The translations under genes and the position numbers were made by a program. The notes under the pieces were generated by a model that did no database searches, was not told the origin of the DNA, and saw only the letters and a list, made by a program, of their open reading frames with translations. From positions 1-44,152 of the forward strand of contig JACQQM010000070.1 in the NCBI GenBank assembly GCA_016207025.1: 44,152 nt of DNA, read 5' to 3'. This document shows positions 8,128 through 17,394 of this stretch, one piece after another. The DNA comes from Nitrospirota bacterium (GTDB lineage: Bacteria; Nitrospirota; Nitrospiria; Nitrospirales; Nitrospiraceae). Numbering within the stretch: position 1 is the first letter of the stretch; each line of letters starts with the position of its first letter.

Positions 8128-10188
8128 TTAATGCACGATCAGGGACACGATGAGGAGCGCGACGATGTTGATCACCTTGATCATCGGATTGATGGCGGGA
8201 CCCGCCGTGTCCTTGCAGGGATCCCCGACGGTATCCCCGGTCACCGCCGCCTTGTGCGTCTCACTGCCTTTCTTTCCCTGCTCCTCAATGTACTTTTTGG
8301 CGTTATCCCATGCGCCCCCGCCGCTGGTCATCGAAATTGCGACGAACAGGCCCGTAACAATGCTGCCGACGAGCACGCCGCCCAGTGCTTGCGGCCCTAA
8401 GATCACGCCGACCAGAATGGGAGAGATGACCGGGATCAGGCCGGGGACCATCATCTTTTTAATGGCAGCCTGCGTGACAATATCCACGCACGTGCCGTAT
8501 TCCGGTTTCGCGGTGCCCTCCATGATGCCCTTGATCGTCCGGAACTGCCGCCGCACTTCTTCCACAATCAGGCCGCCGGCCTGCCCGACCGCCTTCATGC
8601 ACAGCGACCCGAACAGGAACGGGAGCATGCCCCCCAGAAACAGCCCGACCAGGACATACGGGTTCGAGAGATCGAACCCGCTGGTGGTATTTTTCGCTTC
8701 CTCCACCTTTCGTGCGTATTCCGCAAACAACACGATCGCGGCCAACCCGGCCGACCCGATCGCATAGCCTTTCGTCACAGCTTTGGTGGTATTGCCGACC
8801 GCATCGAGCGGATCGGTGATATTGCGGACTTCTTTCCCGAGGCGAGCCATCTCCGCGATGCCGCCGGCATTGTCCGTAATGGGCCCGAACGCGTCGATCG
8901 CCACCACGATGCCGGCCATCGACAGCATGGACACCGCCGCAACCGCCACGCCGTACAGACCTCCCATTCCGGCGCCTCCGCAAATCAAGAAACTGGCCAG
9001 GATGGCCGCTCCGATCACCACCACCGGCCAGGCGGTCGCCTGCATGCCAACGGCCAGCCCCGCGATGATGTTCGTCGCGTGGCCGGTCTCACTGGCCTTT
9101 GCAATCTCGCGCACCGGCGCATAGCTCTTGGACGTGTAATAATCGGTGATAAAGACCAAGGCCAGCGTCACGGCGAGGCCCAGCAGCGCGGCGACGTAAT
9201 AGCTGGTCCCGCTGACTCCCCCGACGCCGTCCATCATGCGGCTGGTGATCGGATAGAACGCGACCGCCGCGATCCCGCCGGCTACAAAGAGTCCCTTGTA
9301 CAGCGCCAGCATGATGCCACCGCCCGGTCCGACTTTCACAAAAAAGATGCCAATGATGGTCGCCAAGATGGTCATGCCTCCCAGCGCAAGGGGATAGAGA
9401 ATCGGCTCGACTTGTCCTTTGAACATCGTGAAAGCCAACACCATGGCCGCCACGGTTGTTACCGCATAGGTTTCGAACAAGTCCGCGGCCATGCCCGCGC
9501 AGTCGCCGACATTGTCGCCGACGTTATCGGCGATCACCGCCGGATTGCGGGGATCGTCCTCCGGAATGCCTGCTTCCACCTTCCCCACCAAGTCGGCCCC
9601 CACATCGGCCGCTTTCGTATAGATGCCTCCCCCGACGCGCGCAAACACGGAAATCAAGCTGCCGCCGAATCCCAGGCTCAACAGAGCATGCACGGCCTTT
9701 TCCTGCCCCGCGATCGCCGACGCAATGGCATAGAAGCCGGTCAGCGCCAATAACCCCAATCCGATCAGTAGAAGCCCGGTGACCGCCCCACCCCGGAACG
9801 CAACCGTCAGCGCGGCATTCAGTCCTTTGTGCGCCGACTGGGCGGTCCGCACGTTGGCTCGAACGGCGATGTTCATTCCCACGTATCCCGCCGTAGCCGA
9901 AGCGGCCGCCCCGACCAAAAACCCGATGGCGGTGAGCAGGCCGAACTGATCGGACCACATCCCGGCCATCAACAGAATAAGAAATAACCCGGCCGCGACC
10001 ACCCCAACGGTTCGGTATTGACGGTTCAGGTATGCGGCGGCACCCTCTTGGATGGCCTGTGCAATCCGCTGCATCTCCTTATTTCCAGCGTCGAGCTTGA
10101 TCACCCAGAAGGTCAGATACAGCCCATACCCAACCCCAGCGGCCGCGCACACTATGGCAAAGACGATGACTGCCGTTGAGACATCCAC
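8128..10188 (-). CDS. hppA: Membrane-bound proton-translocating pyrophosphatase, K+-independent type
   Basis: Integral membrane pyrophosphatase of 686 residues with about 16 membrane helices; it couples PPi hydrolysis to ion pumping. The substrate site shows [20 protein letters not shown] at about 187-206 and DNVGDNVGD at 221-229. The specificity segment reads [19 protein letters not shown] near 465-483. Lysine at 469, where K+-dependent enzymes have alanine, marks the K+-independent H+-pumping class (family knowledge). Its own promoter lies about 130 bases upstream. In a slow-growing chemolithotroph it could recover energy from biosynthetic PPi (inference). Confidence 0.95.
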   Translation of the reverse strand: MDVSTAVIVFAIVCAAAGVGYGLYLTFWVIKLDAGNKEMQRIAQAIQEGAAAYLNRQYRTVGVVAAGLFLILLMAGMWSDQFGLLTAIGFLVGAAASATAGYVGMNIAVRANVRTAQSAHKGLNAALTVAFRGGAVTGLLLIGLGLLALTGFYAIASAIAGQEKAVHALLSLGFGGSLISVFARVGGGIYTKAADVGADLVGKVEAGIPEDDPRNPAVIADNVGDNVGDCAGMAADLFETYAVTTVAAMVLAFTMFKGQVEPILYPLALGGMTILATIIGIFFVKVGPGGGIMLALYKGLFVAGGIAAVAFYPITSRMMDGVGGVSGTSYYVAALLGLAVTLALVFITDYYTSKSYAPVREIAKASETGHATNIIAGLAVGMQATAWPVVVIGAAILASFLICGGAGMGGLYGVAVAAVSMLSMAGIVVAIDAFGPITDNAGGIAEMARLGKEVRNITDPLDAVGNTTKAVTKGYAIGSAGLAAIVLFAEYARKVEEAKNTTSGFDLSNPYVLVGLFLGGMLPFLFGSLCMKAVGQAGGLIVEEVRRQFRTIKGIMEGTAKPEYGTCVDIVTQAAIKKMMVPGLIPVISPILVGVILGPQALGGVLVGSIVTGLFVAISMTSGGGAWDNAKKYIEEQGKKGSETHKAAVTGDTVGDPCKDTAGPAINPMIKVINIVALLIVSLIVH

Positions 10189-10322
10189 AGAATTATCCTC
10201 CCCTCCCTAGGCGTGATCTCGCCTGACCAGCAGCTCCAACGACACGGTCTTAGCCCCAGAGACAACGGCATGAACCGCGTGCGATCAGGTCATGTGAGCC
10301 GTGAAGGCCAAAAAGCCGGCAC

Positions 10323-10351
10323 ATTGTATACAGACAGGGGGGAATGATCAA
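10323..10351 (-). promoter_or_regulatory. Sigma-70-like promoter of hppA
   Basis: On the minus strand TTGATC (10346-10351) and TACAAT (10323-10328) are separated by 17 bases. The implied leader is about 125 bases. The remaining bases of the 10189-10487 intergenic region show nothing else recognisable apart from the divergent promoter at 10438. Confidence 0.55.
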
Positions 10352-10437
10352 GGCGAAACCCTCTAGGTCGATGTTCCAACGAAAGCTCCTCAGGTCTCTT
10401 ACTGGCGTCGCGCCCGACTAAGGAGCCGACCCTTGGT

Positions 10438-10466
10438 TTGCGGGGTCCCGAAGGAATCTGTTATAG
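10438..10466 (+). promoter_or_regulatory. Sigma-70-like promoter of the 84-residue orphan gene
   Basis: TTGCGG (10438-10443) is followed after 17 bases by TTATAG (10461-10466). A strong GGGAGGAG ribosome-binding site lies at 10477-10484, before the ATG at 10488. Confidence 0.5.
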
Positions 10467-10487
10467 TGTGCGCCGAGGGAGGAGCCG

Positions 10488-10742
10488 ATGGGAGTGGGAC
10501 CCGACTATATTCTGGTGGAAGGAAAGACCTTTAAGGCGGAGCAACTGACGCTGGACAACCACGTGTTTAAGAATTGCTCGATGGACGAATGCCAGATCTA
10601 CTACAGCGGCGGCCCCTTTGAGTTGATCGATACGCACATCACGAACTCGGAACTCGTTCTGAATCAACCCGCCAAGAACATTTATTCCGCCATCCAGATT
10701 TTTAAAATGAAGTCCCCCGGTTCAACGATCGTGACCGACTAG
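10488..10742 (+). CDS. Conserved-looking small protein of unknown function
   Basis: An 84-residue protein with no recognised domain. It is preceded by a promoter and a strong ribosome-binding site, which supports expression. The sequence alternates short polar and hydrophobic beta-like segments (for example FKNCSMDECQIYY at about 28-40), reminiscent of one or two turns of a right-handed beta-helix. There is no signal peptide or membrane helix. It is the only plus-strand gene between 3.6 and 24.8 kb and converges on the pentaheme cytochrome operon, 40 bases from its end. Function unknown. Confidence 0.7.
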   Translation: MGVGPDYILVEGKTFKAEQLTLDNHVFKNCSMDECQIYYSGGPFELIDTHITNSELVLNQPAKNIYSAIQIFKMKSPGSTIVTD

Positions 10743-10782
10743 CTCTTCTTGCCCCCTTCCCGAGCACTCTGGCAAACCGACG

Positions 10783-12018
10783 TTATTGCAGCGGGATATT
10801 CACGACCCGCTGCGCGATGGGGATGGGCTGGAAGACCGGATCTTGCGAGCCCTTTGAGGATTCGGCTTCAATTCTCTGGAGAAACGGCGTCGGTCCCGCG
10901 ACCGATGCATAGCTCAGGAACGCTTCGACGTCGAAGGATCGGGTATCCTTGGGCGTCGGAAAGGTGAAGGTCTCCAACCTGGTTTCTTCTGGCTTGAGCA
11001 CGGTGTCTTCCAAGACTTTGACCGCTTTGAAGTCGAAAACCGTTTTCTCCCCTTTCGTATCTGCATAGACTCGCCCATAGACCCGCTGCTCACCAAACAC
11101 CTTTTTGAGATTCTTGCCTTTGATCGTGAGATCCAGCACCACTCTGGCCCAGCCCGGATGCGTCGTGGGAAGGTTGTGCGGAACCAAACTCTGGACCTTC
11201 ACCGTCACCTTCGTCTGGTTGCCCTTCACCTCGGTGTCCACGTCCAGCCTGGCCGCCTCCTGTCTAAGCTTGCCGATTCTGCCGGGGAACGTGTGGTTGG
11301 CCACCTTTCGCTTGTTCTCGCCATTGGCCGACTCCCCGACCTGTTCGGGCATGTGGCAGGTCTGACATTCTCTGCCGGATTTCACCGCCTTGCTGTTTTC
11401 CCATTCCCCCAGCAGATCATTGCTTTTGCCTAAAATGGCCGCGGCCGGTACCGCCAGATGACAGTTTAAACAGAGCTCGGACTTCCTGTACAGGTCCAAG
11501 TCCATGGATTCATGCGCCTTATTTTGCACAAAGTCTTTGTACGGCCCGAAGAGCGTTCTGCCCGGCTCATATTTGGGGACCGGCATATAGCTGGTCCGAT
11601 CCACCTTCTTGATCAAATGGCACTGGGCACATCCTACCCCGTCGATCGCGGGATCTCCTGACTGCACCTGCTCAACGAACGTCTGGATCTGATCCTGGAA
11701 TAGGTTGATGTGAGGAGCATGGCATCGTAAGCAGAGGGCCTTGTCCTTCCCTCCGGAGAATGCGAGGTATTCCTCCAGCGAGACTCGGAACGCGGGGGAA
11801 TGAATAGATCGGGAAAGTGGAGAGGCTTCCCATTCTTCGAATACCCGCTCATGGCACCGCTTGCACTTGTTCGAACTGGGGAAAACCTTTTCCAGAGAGC
11901 CCTTCGGTTTCACGTTATCCTGGGCGAGGCCTAGGTGAACAAGGCCCCATGCAGCAAGGAGACCCAGCGCCAGCAAGGCAGCCGCTCCCCCCTTCCTCTG
12001 CCAGTTTAGTCGCGCCAC
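10783..12018 (-). CDS. Pentaheme c-type cytochrome (second tandem copy)
   Basis: Periplasmic or membrane-anchored multiheme cytochrome of 411 residues. An N-terminal hydrophobic segment (about 12-32) serves as signal or anchor. Five CXXCH heme sites follow: CKRCH 52-56, CLRCH 96-100, CAQCH 130-134, CLNCH 183-187 and CQTCH 218-222. The C-terminal half (about 250-411) has no heme motif and looks beta-rich. It begins with GTG at 12018. It is clearly paralogous to the next gene upstream: both have GxGCAxCHLI, then Px(Y) and FGPY/YGPY, with hemes in the same order. Last gene of the operon read from about 18.55 kb. Role in electron transfer is inferred. Confidence 0.88.
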   Translation of the reverse strand: MARLNWQRKGGAAALLALGLLAAWGLVHLGLAQDNVKPKGSLEKVFPSSNKCKRCHERVFEEWEASPLSRSIHSPAFRVSLEEYLAFSGGKDKALCLRCHAPHINLFQDQIQTFVEQVQSGDPAIDGVGCAQCHLIKKVDRTSYMPVPKYEPGRTLFGPYKDFVQNKAHESMDLDLYRKSELCLNCHLAVPAAAILGKSNDLLGEWENSKAVKSGRECQTCHMPEQVGESANGENKRKVANHTFPGRIGKLRQEAARLDVDTEVKGNQTKVTVKVQSLVPHNLPTTHPGWARVVLDLTIKGKNLKKVFGEQRVYGRVYADTKGEKTVFDFKAVKVLEDTVLKPEETRLETFTFPTPKDTRSFDVEAFLSYASVAGPTPFLQRIEAESSKGSQDPVFQPIPIAQRVVNIPLQ

Positions 12019-12082
12019 CGCTCCAAAGTCCCTCCCGTGGTCGCGAGAGGCGGCCAGAACACAAGCCCCTCGGTGTCGTGAT

Positions 12083-13378
12083 TCACAATGATTTCGTCCG
12101 GAACGTCAGCACACGCGGCTGAGCGTATTCCTGAATCAGCTTCACCGCGGCAGCGCGCTCCTGCTCGGTGGACAGCGTCGTCAAATATCCCTCCTTGAGC
12201 TTGGGTTCCGGCTCCGGGATAAGCGCATAGGTCAGGAGCGCTTCGATCGTCGCCGGTGTTGCTCCTGCCGGCATCGAAAGGGCGAAAGGAATGCGCCTTG
12301 TGGTGCCCCCCCTCACCAGTGGTTCCGGAATAGGCCCTCGAAGAATCTGGTCGAAGGGAAGGCCGAACTGTTTGAGTTCGGTGGCGAGGACCTGCCCTTG
12401 TGCATCCTTTGCCATGATCGTGACAAAGAACTGCTTCAGCACCGGGTCTCCATCCGGAAAACTATGCGGGAGGCTGCCCGTTCGGACCAGCACCGTGCCG
12501 TTTACCGCAGTCGGGGATTTGTTGACTTCGATATCGACCCGCGGCATCCATTCAGCCTGCAGGTTCCGATTTTTAATCAAGAGGCCTGGAATCACGACTC
12601 CCCGAAACCAGTGACGTCCGATTGAACGCGTCAGGGCCCCCCGCTTGGAGGTCGAACTTCCGGTCGAAGGTTCCATGTGGCAGTCCTGGCAGACCGTGCC
12701 CTGGAGAATCTCTCCGGGCAGGTCACGGCGCGTGACATCCTTGACCTTGTCAAAGTGGCACGACGTGCAGTAGTTGGCGCCGCGGTACAGATCGGATTGG
12801 CTGGCAGGGTGAACCAGATTTTCTTCGGGATCGGCGTAGGGCCCATACATCACTTTGCCTGGGTTGAGCTTGTACGTCGGAGGCGGGGCTTCCTTGTCAG
12901 ACACCGCATTGATCAGATGGCAAGACGCGCACCCGATCCCTTCAATCTCCACCTTCCCGGACAAGACCTGACGATTGATCTTGTCCACGTGTTGTGGGAA
13001 CACCGTCGCGGCCGGCACGTGGCACGACAAGCACTGTATCCGTTGCTGGGGAGTCGGATTCGTCTGAAGCCAGAGGCCCAGAACGATCTTGAAGACCGGC
13101 GATTCTAATGACGTGCCGTGAAGCAGGGCGGCATCGACGCGGCCGAAGGTTTTGAGATCCGGGGTCTGCTCACGCATCCCCTTCCATTCTTCATAGTGCC
13201 GGTCATGGCATTGCTTGCAGTCTTCTGATCGGATGAAAATCTTTTCAATTTCTTCGACCCATTGGCTCGACGCTTGGCCTTCTACCTTCTGGGCGACCGC
13301 TCGGCCATGGTGCACGGCGTTCACCCCGACCAAGAGCGCAAAAAGAGCCGCAACTGCCAGTATTTTCAACCTCCCCAT
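12083..13378 (-). CDS. Pentaheme c-type cytochrome (first tandem copy)
   Basis: Multiheme cytochrome of 431 residues with a signal peptide at about 1-30. Heme sites: CKQCH 54-58, CLSCH 116-120, CASCH 150-154, CTSCH 204-208 and CQDCH 230-234, then a heme-free C-terminal half. The ATG at 13378 is preferred because GGGAG lies six bases before it. The frame also opens at a TTG (13417) overlapping the PDZ gene stop, but that adds 13 charged residues ahead of the signal peptide. It shares the five-heme layout and C-terminal domain with the downstream cytochrome, indicating tandem duplication. No exact enzymatic family is recognised beyond the broad cytochrome c554/multiheme group. Confidence 0.88.
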   Translation of the reverse strand: MGRLKILAVAALFALLVGVNAVHHGRAVAQKVEGQASSQWVEEIEKIFIRSEDCKQCHDRHYEEWKGMREQTPDLKTFGRVDAALLHGTSLESPVFKIVLGLWLQTNPTPQQRIQCLSCHVPAATVFPQHVDKINRQVLSGKVEIEGIGCASCHLINAVSDKEAPPPTYKLNPGKVMYGPYADPEENLVHPASQSDLYRGANYCTSCHFDKVKDVTRRDLPGEILQGTVCQDCHMEPSTGSSTSKRGALTRSIGRHWFRGVVIPGLLIKNRNLQAEWMPRVDIEVNKSPTAVNGTVLVRTGSLPHSFPDGDPVLKQFFVTIMAKDAQGQVLATELKQFGLPFDQILRGPIPEPLVRGGTTRRIPFALSMPAGATPATIEALLTYALIPEPEPKLKEGYLTTLSTEQERAAAVKLIQEYAQPRVLTFRTKSL

Positions 13379-13413
13379 GCCATGCTCCCAGAAGGCCAGC
13401 CTAGGATTCCGGA

Positions 13414-13878
13414 TCAATCCTTCACGCAGGGAACGAAATGGAAATTCACCACTCCCGCAACTCCCTGGGTTTCTGGATCCGCGGCTTCGAAGGTGCCCAC
13501 CGTAAAGTTACATGACAGCACTACGCGCTTCAACGCTCGGCCGAAGTCGATCAAGTTCCTGACTTCTTCTTTGTCAATCTCCTTGATCACCGCCCTGACT
13601 TTGATGCCGGCGAAATCAGCGGGGGTTCCTCCAATCACCTCGAAGACAACCACCCCTTCCGGCTTCTGCAGCTTGAGTTCTTTCCGAATTTCCTCGTCAA
13701 CCGAATCAACTACGATGCCGAATTGTTCGCCGAGGCGCTTCGCCTCGGCTTCGGTCATCTGGTCGTCTGTCCCTGCGAAGAGCGGATTTGCAAGACACAC
13801 CACGCACCCCGCCACAATGAGATACATAAAAAAAGCCCTACCCGCACCCGCTGGGAGGGCTTTTATTGCCCCTCGCAT
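13414..13878 (-). CDS. Exported PDZ-domain protein
   Basis: A 154-residue protein with an N-terminal hydrophobic segment (VAGCVVCLANPLFAG-type end at about residue 35) and a single PDZ-like domain. The domain is visible as GVVVFEVIGGTPADFAGIKVR (about 74-94), then KEIDKEEVRNLIDFGRAL. The ATG at 13878 has an AGGTGGG site and places a terminator-like hairpin inside the signal-peptide coding sequence. The ATG at 13827 would start right after the hairpin and give a shorter signal peptide. It sits between an NxrC-like gene and the two cytochromes, so a role in protein quality control or assembly of those proteins is possible but unproven. Confidence 0.72.
   Translation of the reverse strand: MRGAIKALPAGAGRAFFMYLIVAGCVVCLANPLFAGTDDQMTEAEAKRLGEQFGIVVDSVDEEIRKELKLQKPEGVVVFEVIGGTPADFAGIKVRAVIKEIDKEEVRNLIDFGRALKRVVLSCNFTVGTFEAADPETQGVAGVVNFHFVPCVKD
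13828..13864 (-). terminator. Terminator-like hairpin inside the PDZ gene leader or signal-peptide region
   Basis: On the minus strand AAAAGCCCT pairs with AGGGCTTTT, the stem extends through CCC/GGG across one bulge, and seven T residues follow before ATG at 13827. By form it is an intrinsic terminator. It lies downstream of the NxrC-like gene yet within the open frame of the PDZ gene, so it may partially terminate or attenuate transcription into the cytochrome genes. Confidence 0.6.
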
Positions 13879-13965
13879 GTAATCGACCCACCTACATCTC
13901 TTCACGCCCCGACACCGCTCAACCTGCCGCCCGGAAACCTGTCTCGTACGGCCGCGCAAGGATGA

Positions 13966-14805
13966 TCACAGCCTTACAACCGGATCAATTAAAAGCTGGT
14001 ACCACGGAGCCACCGCTTTCTGGCCGTTGCGCTCCTTGTTCTCGCCATTCCAGACTGCGAAGGCAATGGACTGGAGCCGGCCCGGTTCCAGCCTGGCTTC
14101 ATTTTCTGGGTCCGTGCTAGTCAGCGGCCTTCGCATGATCACGCGCCAAACCCCATCCTTCCAGGTCGCCTTCCCTTGAATCCTCCCTTGAGCCTGTTTG
14201 CTGGTCAGTGTGCTGAAGCCCCCACCGACCAAATCCTCCACGGACGAGGCGCGCCGGGGGATAACCTCGAATCGGCGGACCTCTCCACTCTCGCCTTTTT
14301 TCTCCATGGCTCTGGCCGCTCGTCGGTCAATGTCGCTTTGCCAGTCGGCTTTCCAGTGCCAAATGTTGATGTAGTGGTCCAGTTGGCCCATGCAGAAAAA
14401 GGCAGGGGCATCTCCTAGTGGGAGTCCGATTGCGATGCCGTCTCGGAACGTGCCGGGCGTCAGCCGGTCATTCTTGGTATTGTCCTGCCACTCGAGCAGG
14501 AACGCGATTTCCTTGCCATTATGGACCGAGCTCACGCTCAACGCCCGCGCCGTCGGCTCGGGCCACACGGGTCGCGTGATCACCTGCCCGCTCAGCGGCA
14601 GTATCATGGGTGGGACTTTTGCCCAGGCGGGGTCGTCTGGCGCGGAGGGGACGTCGCCATCGATCAGATGGGACCGGATGATCATTCCCTCAGAGCTGAC
14701 AACCGGAATGCCCAACCAGCCAAGAACTAACGCGCCGAACAGTAAGCCCGATATCAGAGGGATAATGGAATGAGACCGCACACCCAACCGCTCCAATGGC
14801 GCCAT
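13966..14805 (-). CDS. NxrC-like heme-b protein (ethylbenzene dehydrogenase gamma family)
   Basis: Protein of 279 residues related to the gamma subunits of type II DMSO reductase-family enzymes (ethylbenzene dehydrogenase, nitrite oxidoreductase), which hold one heme b. A hydrophobic N-terminal segment at about 13-36 exports or anchors it. FFCMGQ at 136-141 supplies a candidate Met ligand (M139), followed by IWHWKADW. Near the C-terminus NGQKAV provides a candidate Lys ligand (K263). In ethylbenzene dehydrogenase the heme is held by Met and Lys; assigning these two residues is inference. GAGG precedes the ATG. It is in the operon with TatA, the NHL protein and the pentaheme cytochromes. Confidence 0.82.
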   Translation of the reverse strand: MAPLERLGVRSHSIIPLISGLLFGALVLGWLGIPVVSSEGMIIRSHLIDGDVPSAPDDPAWAKVPPMILPLSGQVITRPVWPEPTARALSVSSVHNGKEIAFLLEWQDNTKNDRLTPGTFRDGIAIGLPLGDAPAFFCMGQLDHYINIWHWKADWQSDIDRRAARAMEKKGESGEVRRFEVIPRRASSVEDLVGGGFSTLTSKQAQGRIQGKATWKDGVWRVIMRRPLTSTDPENEARLEPGRLQSIAFAVWNGENKERNGQKAVAPWYQLLIDPVVRL

Positions 14806-14887
14806 ACGTAAGCCTCATATGATCCGCCCATCAATCCGCGTCGTCGGTGCACACTCCCTTCGACCGCGGTCCTGCCGCCCGAAAGGA

Positions 14888-16141
14888 TTACCAGAGTTTG
14901 GCACGTCTGATCTTATTTTCACCGCGTTCGCAGATATACAGGTATCCGTGAGAATCAAGAGCGAGCCCCACGGGCGAATTCGCCACTGCCTCGACCGCCA
15001 GATGGCCGTCGCCGTGCTTGATCAAGCCTGCATCTTCCTTCGCGACAAACCTGGCCATGCCGCACCCGCCCATATTCTTATCCTCGTACCCGCTGTCACC
15101 GTTGCCGGCTACGGTGGTGATGATGCCCGTCTTGGCATCAACTTTTCTGACTCGATGATTCATCGTATCGGAGATATACATGTTGTCTGCAGGATCGAAC
15201 ACGATCGCTTCGGGGGCATGCAGCATCGACTTCACGGCCAGTTTCCCGTCCCCGTCAAACCCGTACCGGCACGCTCCGGCGACCGTCGAGATGATCCCGG
15301 TGTTCCGATCGATTTTCCGGACACGGTTGCTCCCCTTATCCACGACATAGATGTGCCCGTGGCTGTCAAGCGCAATCCCGACCAGATCGTACAGCCTTGC
15401 CTCCAACGCAGGTCGGCCGTCATCGAGGTAGAAGGATAGATCCAGCCCGTCGGAGCATTCAGGCCTCAGCCATCCGTGGTCATCACTGAAATCGATCCCG
15501 ATGGAATCGCCCGAGAGAACCACCAGATTCCTCGCCACCAGAGGTTGCTCGCGCGCATCATCTTCGGCCGACCACATCCCGGCGATCGTGGTCACACGGC
15601 CGGTCCTGCGATCGTATCGGCGGACCCGATGGGCTTGAGTGTCCGCGATATACAGGACATCGTCCGGGTCGAACGCGATGGCGGCCGGCCACGTCAGATT
15701 CACCTCCAAGGCCGGCCCGTCCCCATGAAACCCAAACTGCCCCGTTCCGACCACGGTGGTAATGATGCCGGTCTCGCGATCGACTCGACGAATCCGGTTA
15801 CTGCCCGAGTCGCAGATGTAGAGGTTATTGTGAGAGTCAAAGGCGACGCCCAGGGGAAGGTACAACCCGGCTTCGCTGCATGGGCCCGAATCGCCGCTGT
15901 AACAGGTCTCGCCGATTCCGGCGAAATTGTGGAGCGTGCCTTCTTTCAAATCCACTCGCCGGACGCGGTCCGACCCGGATTCGGCGACATACAGGTAGCG
16001 CTCCTCCTTGTCCAGAGCGACGTGGTGGGGAAGCGGAATTCCGGCCTTGACAGCCAGCTTGCCGTCTCCAGTGCTCCGGGCCTTTCCGTTACCGGCGAAC
16101 GTCTCGATGTACCCGACACCAAGTTCGACTCCGGTACCCAT
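14888..16141 (-). CDS. NHL-repeat beta-propeller protein
   Basis: A 417-residue protein built of about six NHL blades. Each blade repeats the pattern of a TVAG or FAG strand, a GDG turn, a GLA/GVAFD strand and a YICDSGSNRIRRV-like strand. Clear repeat starts are near residues 14, 72, 130, 186, 280 and 334. No signal peptide or membrane helix is visible, so a cytoplasmic scaffold or binding role is likely unless export is by another route. It lies directly downstream of tatA. NHL propellers bind protein, RNA or small ligands; nothing here distinguishes these. Confidence 0.85.
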   Translation of the reverse strand: MGTGVELGVGYIETFAGNGKARSTGDGKLAVKAGIPLPHHVALDKEERYLYVAESGSDRVRRVDLKEGTLHNFAGIGETCYSGDSGPCSEAGLYLPLGVAFDSHNNLYICDSGSNRIRRVDRETGIITTVVGTGQFGFHGDGPALEVNLTWPAAIAFDPDDVLYIADTQAHRVRRYDRRTGRVTTIAGMWSAEDDAREQPLVARNLVVLSGDSIGIDFSDDHGWLRPECSDGLDLSFYLDDGRPALEARLYDLVGIALDSHGHIYVVDKGSNRVRKIDRNTGIISTVAGACRYGFDGDGKLAVKSMLHAPEAIVFDPADNMYISDTMNHRVRKVDAKTGIITTVAGNGDSGYEDKNMGGCGMARFVAKEDAGLIKHGDGHLAVEAVANSPVGLALDSHGYLYICERGENKIRRAKLW

Positions 16142-16219
16142 AGCGCGTTCTCACTTCCTGCGAACAGAACGGACGGTGCTCAGACTGCGTGCACGCTACC
16201 GAGATGAAGGAGCAAGCCG

Positions 16220-16531
16220 TTACGCCTTAGACGGAGGCGCCACCGACGCCGCCTGCTGTGCAGGGACAGGAGCCTCGGCCGGCGGAGGATCGGCCGCGCT
16301 CGGCGCCGGAACCTGCGTCGGCTGTCCCTGGGCAGCGGCCACTTGAGCTTGGGCTTGGGCCTGGGCCTGCGCTTCCGCCTCGATCGCGTCCGCCTCATGG
16401 ACGGACTTCTTGAAACCTTTGATGGCCTTTCCAAGCCCCTCTCCAAGCTGGGGGAGCTTGCCCGCCCCAAAAATGATCAGCACAATGACCAGAATCAGAA
16501 TCAGTTCGGTAAATCCAAGGCTCCCAAACAT
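16220..16531 (-). CDS. tatA: Twin-arginine translocase subunit TatA/TatE
   Basis: Pore-forming subunit of the Tat pathway, which exports folded cofactor-containing proteins. The 103 residues begin with the typical [20 protein letters not shown] membrane helix, then [22 protein letters not shown], the conserved amphipathic helix with its FGxxKLPxLG hinge (about 21-42). The tail (about 52-103) is unusual: an alternating Ala-Gln run followed by a Pro/Ala-rich stretch. AAGGAG precedes the ATG. No tatC or tatB is next to it. Its place in an operon with an NxrC-like protein suggests use in exporting a molybdoenzyme complex (inference). Confidence 0.93.
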   Translation of the reverse strand: MFGSLGFTELILILVIVLIIFGAGKLPQLGEGLGKAIKGFKKSVHEADAIEAEAQAQAQAQAQVAAAQGQPTQVPAPSAADPPPAEAPVPAQQAASVAPPSKA

Positions 16532-16560
16532 GGTGGCATGACTCCTTCGTCCGAAACCGT

Positions 16561-17373
16561 TTAAGTTTTGCCAGCTTCCCGCGTTCGTTTGGCGAAGCGG
16601 TCTTTCAGTTTTTGCCTGGTCTGCTCTGCCTGCTCAAACATCTTGCACTTCTCATAGGCATTGATCAAGTTGTAATAGACAAGCGGCTCGTCCGGATTGT
16701 GTTCCACGGCATCTTCCATGACCTTAATGGCGAGCTCCGTTTTCTTGTGGTTCAGGGCAAGATCCATCAGCTTGAAGCTGGCATCCAGATGCTTGGGATC
16801 TAATTCGAGGGTACGGAGGTAGCACTGCATGGCCATCTCCATCGTGTTGTAGTCGGACACCGCGGGGTTATCCAGCTCCACATAGACCCCGGCGAGGTTG
16901 TACCACGCAATGGGATCCTCCGGCGTGACTTCCACAAGTTTCTCGTAATAATCCTTCGCTTCCATGAATTGACGTTTTTCGGAATGGACCCGCCCCAGGT
17001 TAAAGAGCGCAAGCACATCATGGGGATTGAGTTCGAGCGCCTTTTTGAACTGTGCCTCGGCCTCGTCCACCATGCTCTTGGTGGCGTAAATCGTCCCGAG
17101 ATTGGAATAGTACATGGCCAGCGAGCAGTTCATTGCAGACCGCAGGCTTTCCGCCATCTCGATCGACTTTTTGACTTCGGTCAGCGCGTCATCCAGCCGC
17201 CCTTTGCTGAAGTAAAGTTCACCCAAACGACAGCGAGCCTGAAAATCGTCCGGCTCGGTTCCAAGGAACTTTTCAAGCTCAGCAATCTCTTCGTCAGGCG
17301 TCAGTTGCTGTTCCGGCTGTTCAACAGCAGCCCCACCCGGCTCGGTCTGCTTTGCGATGTCTTGTTCACTCAT
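16561..17373 (-). CDS. Tetratricopeptide-repeat protein
   Basis: A 270-residue soluble protein with about five to six TPR units from residue 45 to 255. The clearest is [20 protein letters not shown] at about 121-140, followed by [11 protein letters not shown]-type helices. The N-terminus (1-35) is acidic and Gln-rich. No signal peptide is present. TPR proteins are protein-binding scaffolds. It is followed after 29 bases by tatA, and the membrane-protein gene upstream ends 21 bases before its ATG, so all three are likely on one message. Partner unknown. Confidence 0.85.
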   Translation of the reverse strand: MSEQDIAKQTEPGGAAVEQPEQQLTPDEEIAELEKFLGTEPDDFQARCRLGELYFSKGRLDDALTEVKKSIEMAESLRSAMNCSLAMYYSNLGTIYATKSMVDEAEAQFKKALELNPHDVLALFNLGRVHSEKRQFMEAKDYYEKLVEVTPEDPIAWYNLAGVYVELDNPAVSDYNTMEMAMQCYLRTLELDPKHLDASFKLMDLALNHKKTELAIKVMEDAVEHNPDEPLVYYNLINAYEKCKMFEQAEQTRQKLKDRFAKRTREAGKT

Positions 17374-17394
17374 AACGTCTGCCCGCCATTCATG

